The notes beneath the pieces are model-generated. The model was not told the DNA's origin. It worked only from the letters and a program-made list of their open reading frames with translations, and made no database searches. Of a stretch of DNA of 22,737 nucleotides, positions 14,198-22,244 are shown piece after piece; positions within the stretch are counted from its first letter, which is position 1, and every line of letters starts with the position of its first letter. The position numbers and the translations under genes were made by a program. The DNA is from Methanobacteriota archaeon (GTDB taxonomy: Archaea > Halobacteriota > Methanocellia > Methanocellales > Methanocellaceae): contig JAEZKS010000126.1 of the NCBI GenBank assembly GCA_023436075.1, forward strand, positions 1 to 22,737, read 5' to 3'.

Positions 14198-15400
14198 ATG
14201 CCATTGCTACCGTTTAACCCGCAAACCAAACAGGAGGCCGCACGTGCCCATTATGACCGGGGCGCGCACCTGTACCAGGGCAACAGGGTAGACGAGGCCA
14301 TCGCCGAATATTCTGAAGCGCTCAGGTTCGACCGGAGCTTTGCCCTGGCGCGGTTCGGCCTGGCCGCCTGCATGGAGCGGAAGAGCCATTTCGACGAGGC
14401 GATCCGGGAGTACCAGGAAGGGCTGAAGCTGGACGGCAACAACGTGGCGGCCCACTTCGACTTCGGCAATCTTCTCTACCGCACGGGCCGCATCAATGAG
14501 GCGATCCGTCAATACATGATGGCGCTGCTGGTCGACCAGGATTACGTCACTGCGCGCTACATGCTGAGCAGATGCCTTGAGCGGAAGAACCTGGTCGCGG
14601 AAGCGCTACAGGAGTATCGCTACATCATCAAGACGAACCCGACTTTCATCGATGCCCACATTTCCGCGGCGCAGTGCATGGAGAAGCTTGGCCGGGCCCC
14701 GGAGGCCATCGTCGAGTACCGGGCGACGCTGGAACTGGATGGCAGCCGCATCGACATCCGCCGCGACCTGGCCCGGATGCTGGAACGGGAAGGCCTGCTT
14801 GAAGAAGCCATCGAAGAGTATTATGGTATCATTGCCGTCGACCCGGGACTGCTGGACGCCCGCCTGAGCCTCGCCGGATGCCTGGAGAAAAAAGGCCAGA
14901 TATACGAGGCGATCCGGGAATACGCAGACGTGTTACAGATCGAAGACGGACATCCCATTGCCGAGGACAAGGTCTCCGCGCTGCAAAAAGCCAAGCTAAA
15001 GGTCGACGATCTGGTGAACAAGTACGTGAACGACATTGTCGGACGGGCGGACAGCACCGACCACTACTTCCGGCTGGGCGCAGACCTCTACGGGAAGGGA
15101 CAGTTCGAAGACGCGCTGGTCGAGTTCCGGCAGTCCCAGTACGAGAACCCCCGGACCCCCGAGGCATATTTCGCCGCGGGCGCCTGTATCGTGCGTAAAG
15201 GCGCGCTCGGCGTGGCCGTCTCCGAATTTCTCGAAGCGATCTGCCTGAAGCCCGACTTCGCCGAAGCCCATGCCATGCTGGGCGTCCTCTATGAGCGTCA
15301 GGGACTGCTGTACGAGGCGTTCCGGGAGTACAGCGAGGCGCTGAAGATCAACCCGGGGATGGTCGAAGCGAAAGAGAGACTGAAGACAGTAGTCGGGTAG
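14198..15400 (+). CDS. Tetratricopeptide repeat (TPR) protein
   Basis: A 400-residue protein made almost wholly of 34-residue TPR units. I count seven in a row from about residue 14 to 251, a charged helical linker (about 252-287, AEDKVSALQKAKLKVDDLVN), then three more (288-387). Typical units end in EAIREYQEGLKLDGN or EAFREYSEALKINPG, with the conserved small residues and E-A-I-x-x-Y pattern. TPR stacks bind other proteins, so a scaffold or adaptor role in the cytoplasm is expected. There is no enzyme domain, signal or membrane helix. The start ATG 14198 follows a TATA box (CTTATAAAT, 14158-14166) by about 36 nt, with a very short leader and no Shine-Dalgarno. It is a single gene upstream of purLQ, with a separate promoter in between. 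Confidence 0.92.
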   Translation: MPLLPFNPQTKQEAARAHYDRGAHLYQGNRVDEAIAEYSEALRFDRSFALARFGLAACMERKSHFDEAIREYQEGLKLDGNNVAAHFDFGNLLYRTGRINEAIRQYMMALLVDQDYVTARYMLSRCLERKNLVAEALQEYRYIIKTNPTFIDAHISAAQCMEKLGRAPEAIVEYRATLELDGSRIDIRRDLARMLEREGLLEEAIEEYYGIIAVDPGLLDARLSLAGCLEKKGQIYEAIREYADVLQIEDGHPIAEDKVSALQKAKLKVDDLVNKYVNDIVGRADSTDHYFRLGADLYGKGQFEDALVEFRQSQYENPRTPEAYFAAGACIVRKGALGVAVSEFLEAICLKPDFAEAHAMLGVLYERQGLLYEAFREYSEALKINPGMVEAKERLKTVVG

Positions 15401-15479
15401 GCGTAGAACGCCGTGTGCAGTTTCAGAATCCGAGATGTCTGTGAACCAGCATGGAGCCTCGAGCGCCAGAACTTTTTCG

Positions 15480-15493
15480 CGTGCGCGCGCGAG
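15480..15493. repeat. CG-alternating motif shared with 5577-5661
   Basis: CGTGCGCGCGCGAG is the exact reverse complement of the core of the 24-bp repeats at 5577-5600 and 5638-5661. A related GTGCGCGCGC occurs at 20509-20518. All four lie between genes. Confidence 0.7.
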
Positions 15494-15575
15494 GCCGCCC
15501 ATTCAGCCCGTGAGACTTTTGCCGTTGCTTTTCGTCACGGGACACGAGGACGCTGTTAAAGAGATCACAGCGACG

Positions 15576-15637
15576 CTGAAGCTATTTATCATATGAATGC
15601 CCCTCTTCATGCGCCGATAGAATATAAATAGCTTCAG
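15576..15637 (+). promoter_or_regulatory. purLQ promoter with a 14-bp inverted repeat
   Basis: CTGAAGCTATTTAT (15576-15589) and ATAAATAGCTTCAG (15624-15637) are exact reverse complements separated by 34 bp. The right arm contains the TATA box (15623-15630); transcription should start near 15650, with GAGGT at 15665-15669 as Shine-Dalgarno for purL. The left arm offers the same TATA element facing the other way. Binding of a dimeric regulator, or looping, would directly block TATA recognition. The regulator is unknown. Confidence 0.6.
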
Positions 15638-15676
15638 TGCTTTGAAGGGAATTGATTACTAACCGAGGTTCAGCTC

Positions 15677-18661
15677 ATGCCGTTCAGGGTCGAGATCGCG
15701 CTAAAGTCCGGGTACAGGGACGCCATAGGTGAGGGAGTTAAAAATTCGATAAAAAACAACCTGGGCATCGTCGCAGACGACGTCAGGACTATCAAGGTGT
15801 ACACCGTCAACGCCGCCTTAACCGACGCGGAAAAGAAGGCTGTCGCGGCGGGGCCGTTCTCGGATGCCGTCGTACAGCGCTATTCCATTGACATGCCATT
15901 GGCCTCTGGCTTTGACTGGCTGGTCGAGGTCAGCTTCAGGCCGGGCGTCACTGACAACGAGGGCAGGACCGGCAGAGAGGCGATCGAAGACCGCTTAGGA
16001 AGAAAACTCTCGCCGGGCGAATCGGTTCATACCTCGATGCAATACCTGATCAAAGGCAATCTCACCATAGAACAGATCGAAACGATCTCGAAACAGCTTT
16101 TAGGCAACGACCTCATCGAGCGATTCGACATAGTCGACGGCCGCTCCTGGGATGCTCGCAAGGGCATCGAGGCGAAGGTGCCGCTGGTCCGGGACCAGCA
16201 CCAGCCCCGAGTAGCCGAGATCAACCTCGACGTCTCCGATGACGAGCTCATGGCCATCAGCCGGAAAGGCACGCTGGCCCTCACGCTGGACGAGATGAAG
16301 CTCATCCGGGAATATTTCAGGCAGCCGCAGGTCCTTGTAGAACGCAGGAAGATCGGGCTTGGCCCGAACCCGACGGACGTGGAGCTGGAGACGCTGGCTC
16401 AGACATGGAGCGAGCACTGCAAGCACAAGATATTCAACGCCAGCATCGACTACGTCGAAGACGGCAGGCGCAGCACGATCGACAGCATCTTCAAGACCTA
16501 CATCCGCGGCTCGACAGACGCAATCGCAAAGCACGCCGACTGGCTGCTCTCAGTGTTCAAGGATAACGCAGGCGTGATCAAATTCGCCAACGGCCACAAC
16601 ATCGCCATCAAGGTCGAGACCCACAACAGCCCCTCGGCGCTGGACCCATACGGCGGCGCGATCACGGGCATCGTGGGCTGCGACCGCGACCCGGCAGGCA
16701 CAGGCATGGGCTCCAAATTGATCGCCCACATGAACGTGCTCTGCTTTGCCTCACCATATTATGACGGCCCGCTTCCGCCACGTATCTTCCACCCCCGCCG
16801 GATCATGGAAGGCGTAGTCAGGGGCATCAAGGACGGCGGCAACAAGTGCGGCATCCCGACCATCAACGGAGCAGTCCTGTTCGACGACCGCTATAAAGGG
16901 AAGCCGCTCGTCTACTGCGGCTCCATCGGCCTGATGCCGGAGACGATCAATGGCAAGCCTTCGCATGAGAAGAAAGCGAACCCCGGCGACCTCATCGTCA
17001 TGGTCGGCGGCCGCATCGGCAAAGATGGCATCCATGGCGCGACTTTCTCGTCGGAAGAGCTGCACGAGGGATCTCCGGTCACAGCAGTACAGATCGGCGA
17101 CCCGATCACCCAGAAGAAGATGCTCGACATGCTGCTGGAAGCCCGGGACATGGGACTCTACACGTGCATCACCGATAACGGCGCCGGCGGACTGTCGTCC
17201 TCAGTGGGAGAGACAGCCCAGTTCTCCGGAGGCTGCGAGCTACACCTGGAAAAAGCGCCGCTGAAGTACCACGGCCTCGACCCATGGGAAATCCTGCTGT
17301 CAGAAGCACAGGAACGGATGACGCTGGCCGTGCCGCAAGGCGCGCTTGGCGCGTTCCTCGACCTGTGCAAGCGCAGGGGCGTAGAAGCTACCATGCTGGG
17401 CCGCTTCACTGATAGTGGCAAATTCCATGCACTATATGGCGGTAAGACTGTCGCCTGCATCGACATGCATTTCCTGCATGAAGGTCTCCCGCCGATGAAG
17501 CTGTCAGCCGAGTGGAAGGCGCCGAAGTACCCGGAGCCTGACCTGCCCGAGGAAGAGCTAACCGGATACCTGAACCAGCTTATGTCCGAGCTGAACATCG
17601 CCAGCAAAGAATGGGTCATCAGGCAATACGACCACGAAGTCCAGGGCAGCTCAGTGATCAAGCCGCTGACGGGCGTGGAGAACGACGGCCCGAGCGACGC
17701 CGGCGTGATACGCCCGTTGCTGGACAGCATGGCTGGCATCGCCGTCTCCAATGGCATCAACCCGTTCTATGGCGACATCGATACATATCACATGACCGCC
17801 TGCGCTATCGACGAGGCGATCCGCAACATAATAGCGGTCGGCGGCAGCCTGAAGCAGATCGCGCTGCTGGACAACTTCTGCTGGTGCGACCCAGTCTATG
17901 ACGCGGAGAAGACGCCGGACGGCAAGTATAAGCTGGCGCAGCTCGTGCGCGCCAACCGGGCGTTGTACGACTACACCACGGCTTTCGGCACGCCATGCAT
18001 TTCGGGCAAAGACTCCATGAAGAACGACTACAAGCTGAAGGACCCGTCTGGAAAAGAGCACAAGATCTCTATCCCGCCGACCGTGCTGTTCTCCGCCGTC
18101 GGCGTCATCTCCGACGTCCGCAAATGCGTGACCATGGACGCCAAGATGCCCGGCGACTTGATCTACGCGGTCGGCATGACGAAGGACGAGCTGGGCGGGT
18201 CGCGGTTCTACACGGTCCTGGGCAACTACGTCGGCAACAACGTGCCGAAGGTGGACGCTAAGGTAGCAAGGAAGACCTACGAGCTGTTATCGGGCGCCAT
18301 CGAGGCCGGGCTCGTCGCCTCGTGCCATGACTGCTCCGACGGCGGCCTTGCGGTAGCGCTGGCAGAGACAGCCCTGGCAGGCGGCCTGGGCATGGACATT
18401 GACCTGAACCGTGTCCCCACTGAGCGGCTGAACAAGGACGCACAGGTGCTCTTCTCCGAGTCTGCCAGCCGGTTTGTGGTGACTGTCTCCACGAACAATA
18501 TGCAGGCCTTCGAGCGTGCCATGGAAGGCGTGCCCTGCGCGATGATCGGCACGATCAGGGACGACGAGAGATTCCTCGTCCGAGGGCTGAAAGGCATCCG
18601 TGTTATCGACACGATGGCCGGGGCTTTGAAAGATTCCTGGCAGTACCCGCTGAGGTGGTAA
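15677..18661 (+). CDS. purL: Phosphoribosylformylglycinamidine synthase, fused PurS-like plus PurL
   Basis: A 994-residue synthase subunit that converts FGAR, ATP and ammonia (from PurQ) to FGAM in purine synthesis. Two PurS-like modules open the protein, at about 1-72 (FRVEIALKSGYRDAIGEG) and 79-154 (VEVSFRPGVTDNEGRTG). They imitate the PurS dimer known from the N-terminal domain of large bacterial PurL. The PurL core follows: WSEHCKHK (244-251), ETHNSPSALDPYGGAITG (314-331), DNGAGGLSSSVGE, CISGKDSM and HDCSDGGLAVALAE. Stand-alone archaeal PurL is usually near 700 residues and needs a separate PurS; none is seen here. HNSPS replaces the more common HNHPS. The start ATG 15677 has GAGGT 7 nt upstream. 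purQ follows after 2 nt. Confidence 0.95.
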   Translation: MPFRVEIALKSGYRDAIGEGVKNSIKNNLGIVADDVRTIKVYTVNAALTDAEKKAVAAGPFSDAVVQRYSIDMPLASGFDWLVEVSFRPGVTDNEGRTGREAIEDRLGRKLSPGESVHTSMQYLIKGNLTIEQIETISKQLLGNDLIERFDIVDGRSWDARKGIEAKVPLVRDQHQPRVAEINLDVSDDELMAISRKGTLALTLDEMKLIREYFRQPQVLVERRKIGLGPNPTDVELETLAQTWSEHCKHKIFNASIDYVEDGRRSTIDSIFKTYIRGSTDAIAKHADWLLSVFKDNAGVIKFANGHNIAIKVETHNSPSALDPYGGAITGIVGCDRDPAGTGMGSKLIAHMNVLCFASPYYDGPLPPRIFHPRRIMEGVVRGIKDGGNKCGIPTINGAVLFDDRYKGKPLVYCGSIGLMPETINGKPSHEKKANPGDLIVMVGGRIGKDGIHGATFSSEELHEGSPVTAVQIGDPITQKKMLDMLLEARDMGLYTCITDNGAGGLSSSVGETAQFSGGCELHLEKAPLKYHGLDPWEILLSEAQERMTLAVPQGALGAFLDLCKRRGVEATMLGRFTDSGKFHALYGGKTVACIDMHFLHEGLPPMKLSAEWKAPKYPEPDLPEEELTGYLNQLMSELNIASKEWVIRQYDHEVQGSSVIKPLTGVENDGPSDAGVIRPLLDSMAGIAVSNGINPFYGDIDTYHMTACAIDEAIRNIIAVGGSLKQIALLDNFCWCDPVYDAEKTPDGKYKLAQLVRANRALYDYTTAFGTPCISGKDSMKNDYKLKDPSGKEHKISIPPTVLFSAVGVISDVRKCVTMDAKMPGDLIYAVGMTKDELGGSRFYTVLGNYVGNNVPKVDAKVARKTYELLSGAIEAGLVASCHDCSDGGLAVALAETALAGGLGMDIDLNRVPTERLNKDAQVLFSESASRFVVTVSTNNMQAFERAMEGVPCAMIGTIRDDERFLVRGLKGIRVIDTMAGALKDSWQYPLRW

Positions 18662-18663
18662 CG

Positions 18664-19506
18664 ATGGCAGTCAAGACAGTCAAATCACTGGTAATAACCG
18701 GCTACGGCATCAACTGCGAGTACGAGACGGCCCATGCGAACAAACTGGCAGGCGCAGAGCCGACGATCGCCCACATCAACGATGTGATCGACGGGAAATA
18801 TCGTCTTGATGACTACCAGCTCCTGAACTTCCCCGGCGGCTGGTCCTTCGGCGACGACCTGGGCAGCGGCAAAGTGTTCGTGAACAAGCTGCTCTACGCG
18901 AAGACACCGACCGGGCCCCTTGCGGACCAGATATTACAGTTCATCGACGATGGCAAGCTCGTCATCGGCATTTGCAACGGCTTCCAGATACTCGTGAAGA
19001 TGGGCCTGCTCCCCGCGCTGGACAAGGATTACAAGACACAGTCGTGCACGCTGTTCTTCAACGACCACGGCTTCCGGGACTCGTGGGTGAAGCTTAAGAT
19101 CAACCGGCAGTCGCATTGCGTGTTCACGAAAGGCATAGACACGCTTGATGCGCCCATCAGGCACGGCGAGGGCAAGTTCATCCCGGAGAGCCGGCAACTG
19201 TTAGACCGCCTCACACGCAACGGGCAGGTCGTCATGCAATACGCCGACCGCTTCGGAAAGCCGACGCAGGAGTTCCCAGCCAACCCGAACGGCTCCACCG
19301 ATGCAATAGCAGGCATCTGCGACGAGACGGGCAGGGTGTTCGGCCTGATGCCCCATCCTGAGGCGTTCAACCACGTTACGAACCACCCGCAGTATACGCG
19401 CATGAAGGAAGCGGCGGCGAGGAAGAACCAGCCGCTGAAAGAAGAGGGCGACGGTATACAGATCTGGCGCAATGCGGTAGAGTACGCGGCGAAGAACCTG
19501 GTATAG
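18664..19506 (+). CDS. purQ: Phosphoribosylformylglycinamidine synthase glutaminase subunit
   Basis: A 280-residue class I glutamine amidotransferase that supplies ammonia from glutamine to PurL. The active-site cysteine is C104 in IGICNGFQIL, and the His/Glu pair is H231 and E233 in MPHPEAFNH. NFPGGWSFGDDL (55-66) is the oxyanion region, typical of PurQ. The protein is longer than common archaeal PurQ (about 220-230), with an insertion in the middle and a long tail, which suits a partner of a fused, long PurL. I chose ATG 18664, with GAGGTG at 18652-18657 lying across the end of purL. The GTG at 18655, which overlaps purL, is less likely. It is the second gene of a two-gene operon; a hairpin plus T-tract follows. 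Confidence 0.94.
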   Translation: MAVKTVKSLVITGYGINCEYETAHANKLAGAEPTIAHINDVIDGKYRLDDYQLLNFPGGWSFGDDLGSGKVFVNKLLYAKTPTGPLADQILQFIDDGKLVIGICNGFQILVKMGLLPALDKDYKTQSCTLFFNDHGFRDSWVKLKINRQSHCVFTKGIDTLDAPIRHGEGKFIPESRQLLDRLTRNGQVVMQYADRFGKPTQEFPANPNGSTDAIAGICDETGRVFGLMPHPEAFNHVTNHPQYTRMKEAAARKNQPLKEEGDGIQIWRNAVEYAAKNLV

Positions 19507-19524
19507 CCTGGTGTGATAGCTGCT

Positions 19525-19563
19525 GGACGCCCGCGAGAGCGGGCCGTCCGGTATAACGTTTTT
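19525..19563 (+). terminator. Hairpin and T-tract terminator of purLQ
   Basis: GGACG-CCCGC pairs with GCGGG-CCGTCC (one bulge) around a GAGA loop at 19525-19549, and GTTTTT follows at 19558-19563. It lies 18 nt after the purQ stop and separates it from the convergent lipoprotein gene. Confidence 0.6.
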
Positions 19564-19580
19564 CCATGCCGTATACCGTG

Positions 19581-20384
19581 CTAAGCCGATTTCATAAAGT
19601 CATATGATGCATTCTGGTCGGCTCTTACTTCGAAAATATATGGACCAGTTTTCGGGATCACGATCGTTTTCGTGATGCTGACATTGTTCAGTAATGTACC
19701 GTTGTCGTTATTTGTCGCGATGACTGCTATGGTATCGCCGGTCACGCCATCTTTTAGAACCGCATCGAAGGGAGCCTGTTTTGTATCTTTACAGGCGATA
19801 GAATAATTCGCCGTGCCCGCATTAAAGTGGATGCAAGGATAATAGGCGATCCAGCCGCTACTATTATTGGCCCGTTGAGCCGGGTATACCAAAACAGGAG
19901 AGGGAAGCTTACGAATTATTATCTGGAACGGCCCGTCAGCATCGATCGCAAACGTCTGGTTTCCTGTCGAATTCCAGTGTAAAACCCGGCTCATCAAGTT
20001 GTAATTATTATAAGCGCCGTCCGAAAAAGCCAGGGCATTCGATCGCGATACAAGTCCCCCGATAATGCCGGTTACATTTTCAGGCGTAAACTGCAGGTTA
20101 TCGAGGAATTTGAAACTGAAGTAATATCCGCCTTCCGCCATCATGAACGATACTTCACCGCCGACAGTACCGGAAATGATCGTTTCGTTCAGGTCGCCGA
20201 TTACCTCTGGCGTCACGTTGCCGGTAATTAGCTGCCAGGATTCAGGAGGAATCGGCGTAATGGGCGGTGGCGTGAGCGAGGCAGCAGGCGAGGGTGTAGC
20301 CCCAGGCGTCGGACTACCGGCACAACCTGCTATCATAGCTACTATCAAAATTATCGCCGTGAGCGCGAGGAAGTTGTGCCGCAT
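19581..20384 (-). CDS. Exported lipoprotein, unknown function
   Basis: A 267-residue protein with a lipoprotein-type signal: a hydrophobic segment (FLALTAIILIVAMIA) ending in a lipobox, IAGC, with C21 as the expected lipid-attachment residue. A Pro/Thr/Ser-rich spacer follows (about 24-48), then a beta-rich domain with many N-x-S/T sites (NVTP, NETI, NSTG, NQTF, NSSG, NASY), suggesting glycosylation outside the cell. Near the C-terminus, TKTIVIPKTGPYIFEVRAD resembles the end of a beta-sandwich of the pre-peptidase type. No enzyme motif is recognised. ATG 20384 fits the signal peptide; a TATA-like AAAATATATG lies at 20417-20426 with a short leader. It converges with purLQ and diverges from marR. 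Confidence 0.75.
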   Translation of the reverse strand: MRHNFLALTAIILIVAMIAGCAGSPTPGATPSPAASLTPPPITPIPPESWQLITGNVTPEVIGDLNETIISGTVGGEVSFMMAEGGYYFSFKFLDNLQFTPENVTGIIGGLVSRSNALAFSDGAYNNYNLMSRVLHWNSTGNQTFAIDADGPFQIIIRKLPSPVLVYPAQRANNSSGWIAYYPCIHFNAGTANYSIACKDTKQAPFDAVLKDGVTGDTIAVIATNNDNGTLLNNVSITKTIVIPKTGPYIFEVRADQNASYDFMKSA

Positions 20385-20594
20385 TAATAATCTTTCGATT
20401 ATTAAACGCTCGCCAGCATATATTTTTATCGATATTCCAGGAATAGGTTCTGAATGACACAGAAATCCATTGCATTGATAAATTGATTTTCAGATGATCG
20501 GCAGCCGTGTGCGCGCGCAAGCAGCAGGCCCCGGGAGTGATTCCAGTGCGCACTCGTAACCTGTCTTTTTCCGCTCGGAAGCAGCCCGTCGCAA

Positions 20595-20652
20595 ATTATA
20601 AATATGATTATCGTATACTTGCTAAACAATAACGTATAGATACTAAACAATA
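20595..20652 (+). promoter_or_regulatory. marR promoter with two tandem 23-bp operator-like sites
   Basis: The TATA box ATTATAAATAT (20595-20605) is followed by two related 23-bp sites, 20609-20631 and 20630-20652, 21 bp apart and matching at 19 of 23 positions. The pattern is TATCGTATA-N5-TAAACAATA. The sites cover the expected transcription start (about 20628) and end 13 nt before the marR ATG. A 21-bp period places both on the same face of the helix. Related sites lie at 21145-21167 and 22188-22210. Confidence 0.7.
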
Positions 20653-20665
20653 TTCTGGTGAACCA

Positions 20666-21130
20666 ATGGCAAAGAAAGATTTCGCCAGGCTCATGGAGAT
20701 ATGGGCGAGGATCGTCAGCAAGATGAACGATGCCGAGTGCAAAAAGAGAGACTATGGCACCGGCCATCCGCTATCCCCGGCCGAGATACACCTGCTGCAG
20801 GCTATCAGGAGGAACGAAGGTAAAAAGATCACCGACATAGCTACTTACCAGGGCGTGACGAAAGGGGCGATCTCCCAGATGGCGAACAAGCTGATCGCCA
20901 GGGACCTGGCAGTGAAATACAGTGCGGCAGGAAACGACAAGGAGGTCCTCCTGAAACTGACCGCATCAGGCAGGACTGCCAGTCAGGGACACGACCGGGT
21001 TCACGAGATGCTGATAGGGCAAATGTCTGATGCCATGGGAGACCTTACGGAAGAACAACTGCAGTTCCTCGAAAGGTTCCTTCTTGCGGTCGAGAAATGC
21101 GCCGACGACTACAACGCCACGGGGAAGTAA
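20666..21130 (+). CDS. MarR family transcriptional regulator
   Basis: A 154-residue MarR-type dimeric DNA-binding protein. The winged-helix domain is at about residues 36-105: LSPAEIHLLQAIRRNEGKKI (lead helices), TDIATYQGVTKGAISQMANKL (helix-turn-helix with recognition helix), then DNA-wing residues to LKLTASG. The flanking helices at each end form the usual dimer interface. There is one conserved-looking cysteine near the N-terminus (C25) and another at C145. ATG 20666 follows the operator region directly. Tandem operators on its own promoter suggest autorepression. The stop is followed by a T7 run (21132-21138) and an operator copy before the methyltransferase gene, so the two genes may be separately transcribed but under the same control. 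Confidence 0.9.
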   Translation: MAKKDFARLMEIWARIVSKMNDAECKKRDYGTGHPLSPAEIHLLQAIRRNEGKKITDIATYQGVTKGAISQMANKLIARDLAVKYSAAGNDKEVLLKLTASGRTASQGHDRVHEMLIGQMSDAMGDLTEEQLQFLERFLLAVEKCADDYNATGK

Positions 21131-21144
21131 ATTTTTTTCGAGGA

Positions 21145-21167
21145 TATTGTTTAGCTTGTAAACAAAA
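21145..21167. promoter_or_regulatory. Operator-like site before the methyltransferase gene
   Basis: TTGTTTA-GCTTG-TAAACAA is a perfect 7-bp-arm palindrome (21147-21165) inside a 23-bp site that matches the first marR site, in inverted orientation, at 18 of 23 positions. It lies between marR and the methyltransferase start at 21202, where transcription would begin if the AT-rich stretch at 21128-21138 acts as TATA box. Confidence 0.65.
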
Positions 21168-21201
21168 TCGATAGAAAGAGATGACATGCGAGGAGATACA
21201 G

Positions 21202-21750
21202 ATGGAACGATATGAGCACGTATGCCCGGTAGAATACGCCGGTGGCCTGGACAGCGGCATCAGGAGATACATACAAAACCCCACAAAGGTCTTAAACAGT
21301 CGGGTCAGGGAAGGCATGGTCGTCCTGGAGCTTGGCTGCGGCCCGGGATACTTTACGGAAGAGATCGCGCGCCTGGTCGGAAGATCAGGAAAAGTAATCG
21401 CCGTGGACCTACAGCAGGGGATGCTCAACCTCGTGAAGGAGAAGATCAAGGATACAGATCTGGAAAGCCGGGTCATCCTGCACAAATGCGCCGAAGACAA
21501 GATCGGAGTCCAGGAAAAGGTCGATCTCGTCCTTGCCTTCTTCATGGTCCATGAGGTGCCGGACAAGAAAAGAATGCTACAGGAGATCAAGTCGATACTA
21601 AAGCCTGACGGAAGCCTTTATGTCATCGAGTTCAAGATGCACCCGCCCAGGAAGATTTTCGACGAGATGATCAAAACGGCCCGCGACGTCGGGTTCGTGG
21701 AAGCCGGGAGGTCAGCTTCTCTCATAAGCAGATCAGTAGTCCTGAAGTAA
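21202..21750 (+). CDS. Class I SAM-dependent methyltransferase
   Basis: A 182-residue methyltransferase with a single Rossmann-type domain. The SAM-binding motif I is VLELGCGPGYF (41-51), the acidic loop is VIAVDLQQGML (65-75), a later motif is VDLVLAFFMVHEVPD, and KSILKPDGSLYVIEF follows near 140. The N-terminal CPVEYAGGLDSGIRRYIQNP is a lead-in I recall from small methanogen methyltransferases. The substrate is unknown. I chose ATG 21202 over ATG 21181 because GAGGAGAT lies 6 nt before it, and the residues before CPVEY fit. It is directly downstream of the MarR gene, so a stress- or compound-inducible methylation is plausible, by inference only. Confidence 0.88.
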   Translation: MERYEHVCPVEYAGGLDSGIRRYIQNPTKVLNSRVREGMVVLELGCGPGYFTEEIARLVGRSGKVIAVDLQQGMLNLVKEKIKDTDLESRVILHKCAEDKIGVQEKVDLVLAFFMVHEVPDKKRMLQEIKSILKPDGSLYVIEFKMHPPRKIFDEMIKTARDVGFVEAGRSASLISRSVVLK

Positions 21751-21766
21751 ATGATGGTTACATACC

Positions 21767-22078
21767 TTAAAGCCGCCCGTTTTTCTTCCGGGAGCGCGCC
21801 TTAGCCATGGCAATTTCCCCGGCCATCGCCTGGAGATTGCCGTTGATCTTCTCCAGCACCTTCCGCTCCTGGTCACTGCGATATGTGGCGTAGCCCATGT
21901 AGCCGAGAAAGAGTATGCCGGCGGCAATAAAGGCAGTGATGTAAATATCGTCAAAAATGACGTGCGTCGATACGACAGAAAAATTGAAGATGATGCCCAT
22001 CAGCAAGGTATATTTCAGGGGATCGCTTTTGAGGCTTTTGACAGAGTCGACTACTTTCTCCAGACAGGATGATAACAT
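21767..22078 (-). CDS. Small two-helix membrane protein
   Basis: A 103-residue protein with two predicted membrane helices: LLMGIIFNFSVVSTHVIF (about 25-42) and IYITAFIAAGILFLGYMGYA (about 46-65). A charged C-terminal helical tail follows, rich in K, R and E (RSDQERKVLEKINGNLQA), ending SRKKNGRL. The N-terminus is short and also charged. I chose ATG 22078; a TTG at 22084 would add two residues. A TATA-like AAATATATAC lies on the minus strand near 22109-22118, and no strong Shine-Dalgarno is seen. It converges with the methyltransferase gene (16-nt gap). No family is recognised; similar arrangements occur in many small archaeal membrane proteins. Confidence 0.65.
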   Translation of the reverse strand: MLSSCLEKVVDSVKSLKSDPLKYTLLMGIIFNFSVVSTHVIFDDIYITAFIAAGILFLGYMGYATYRSDQERKVLEKINGNLQAMAGEIAMAKARSRKKNGRL

Positions 22079-22187
22079 CCTCAAGACAGTCGTTGACCCC
22101 TTTATCGGTTCCGTATATATTTCTCCCCATATTTATTCCTATACTAATTATCCATTAAAATTAAAATAAGACCTTATACATATATTT

Positions 22188-22210
22188 TATCGTATAATCA
22201 GTAAACGATA
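22188..22210 (+). promoter_or_regulatory. Fourth operator-like site with no clear target gene
   Basis: TATCGTATA-ATCAG-TAAACGATA has arms matching at 8 of 9 positions and agrees with the first marR site at 18 of 23. A TATA-like TTATACATATATTTT lies just before it (about 22174-22187), the same geometry as the marR promoter on the + strand. The next + strand frame is only 14 codons (22219-22263). The nearest gene on the minus strand starts 110 bp away. Confidence 0.6.
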
Positions 22211-22244
22211 CTATAATAATGGCTTATTATATCCATTCATATGA

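Noticed and set aside
20426..20767. A 113-codon minus-strand frame across the marR promoter
   Set aside because: It overlaps both marR and its operators and does not resemble a protein family.
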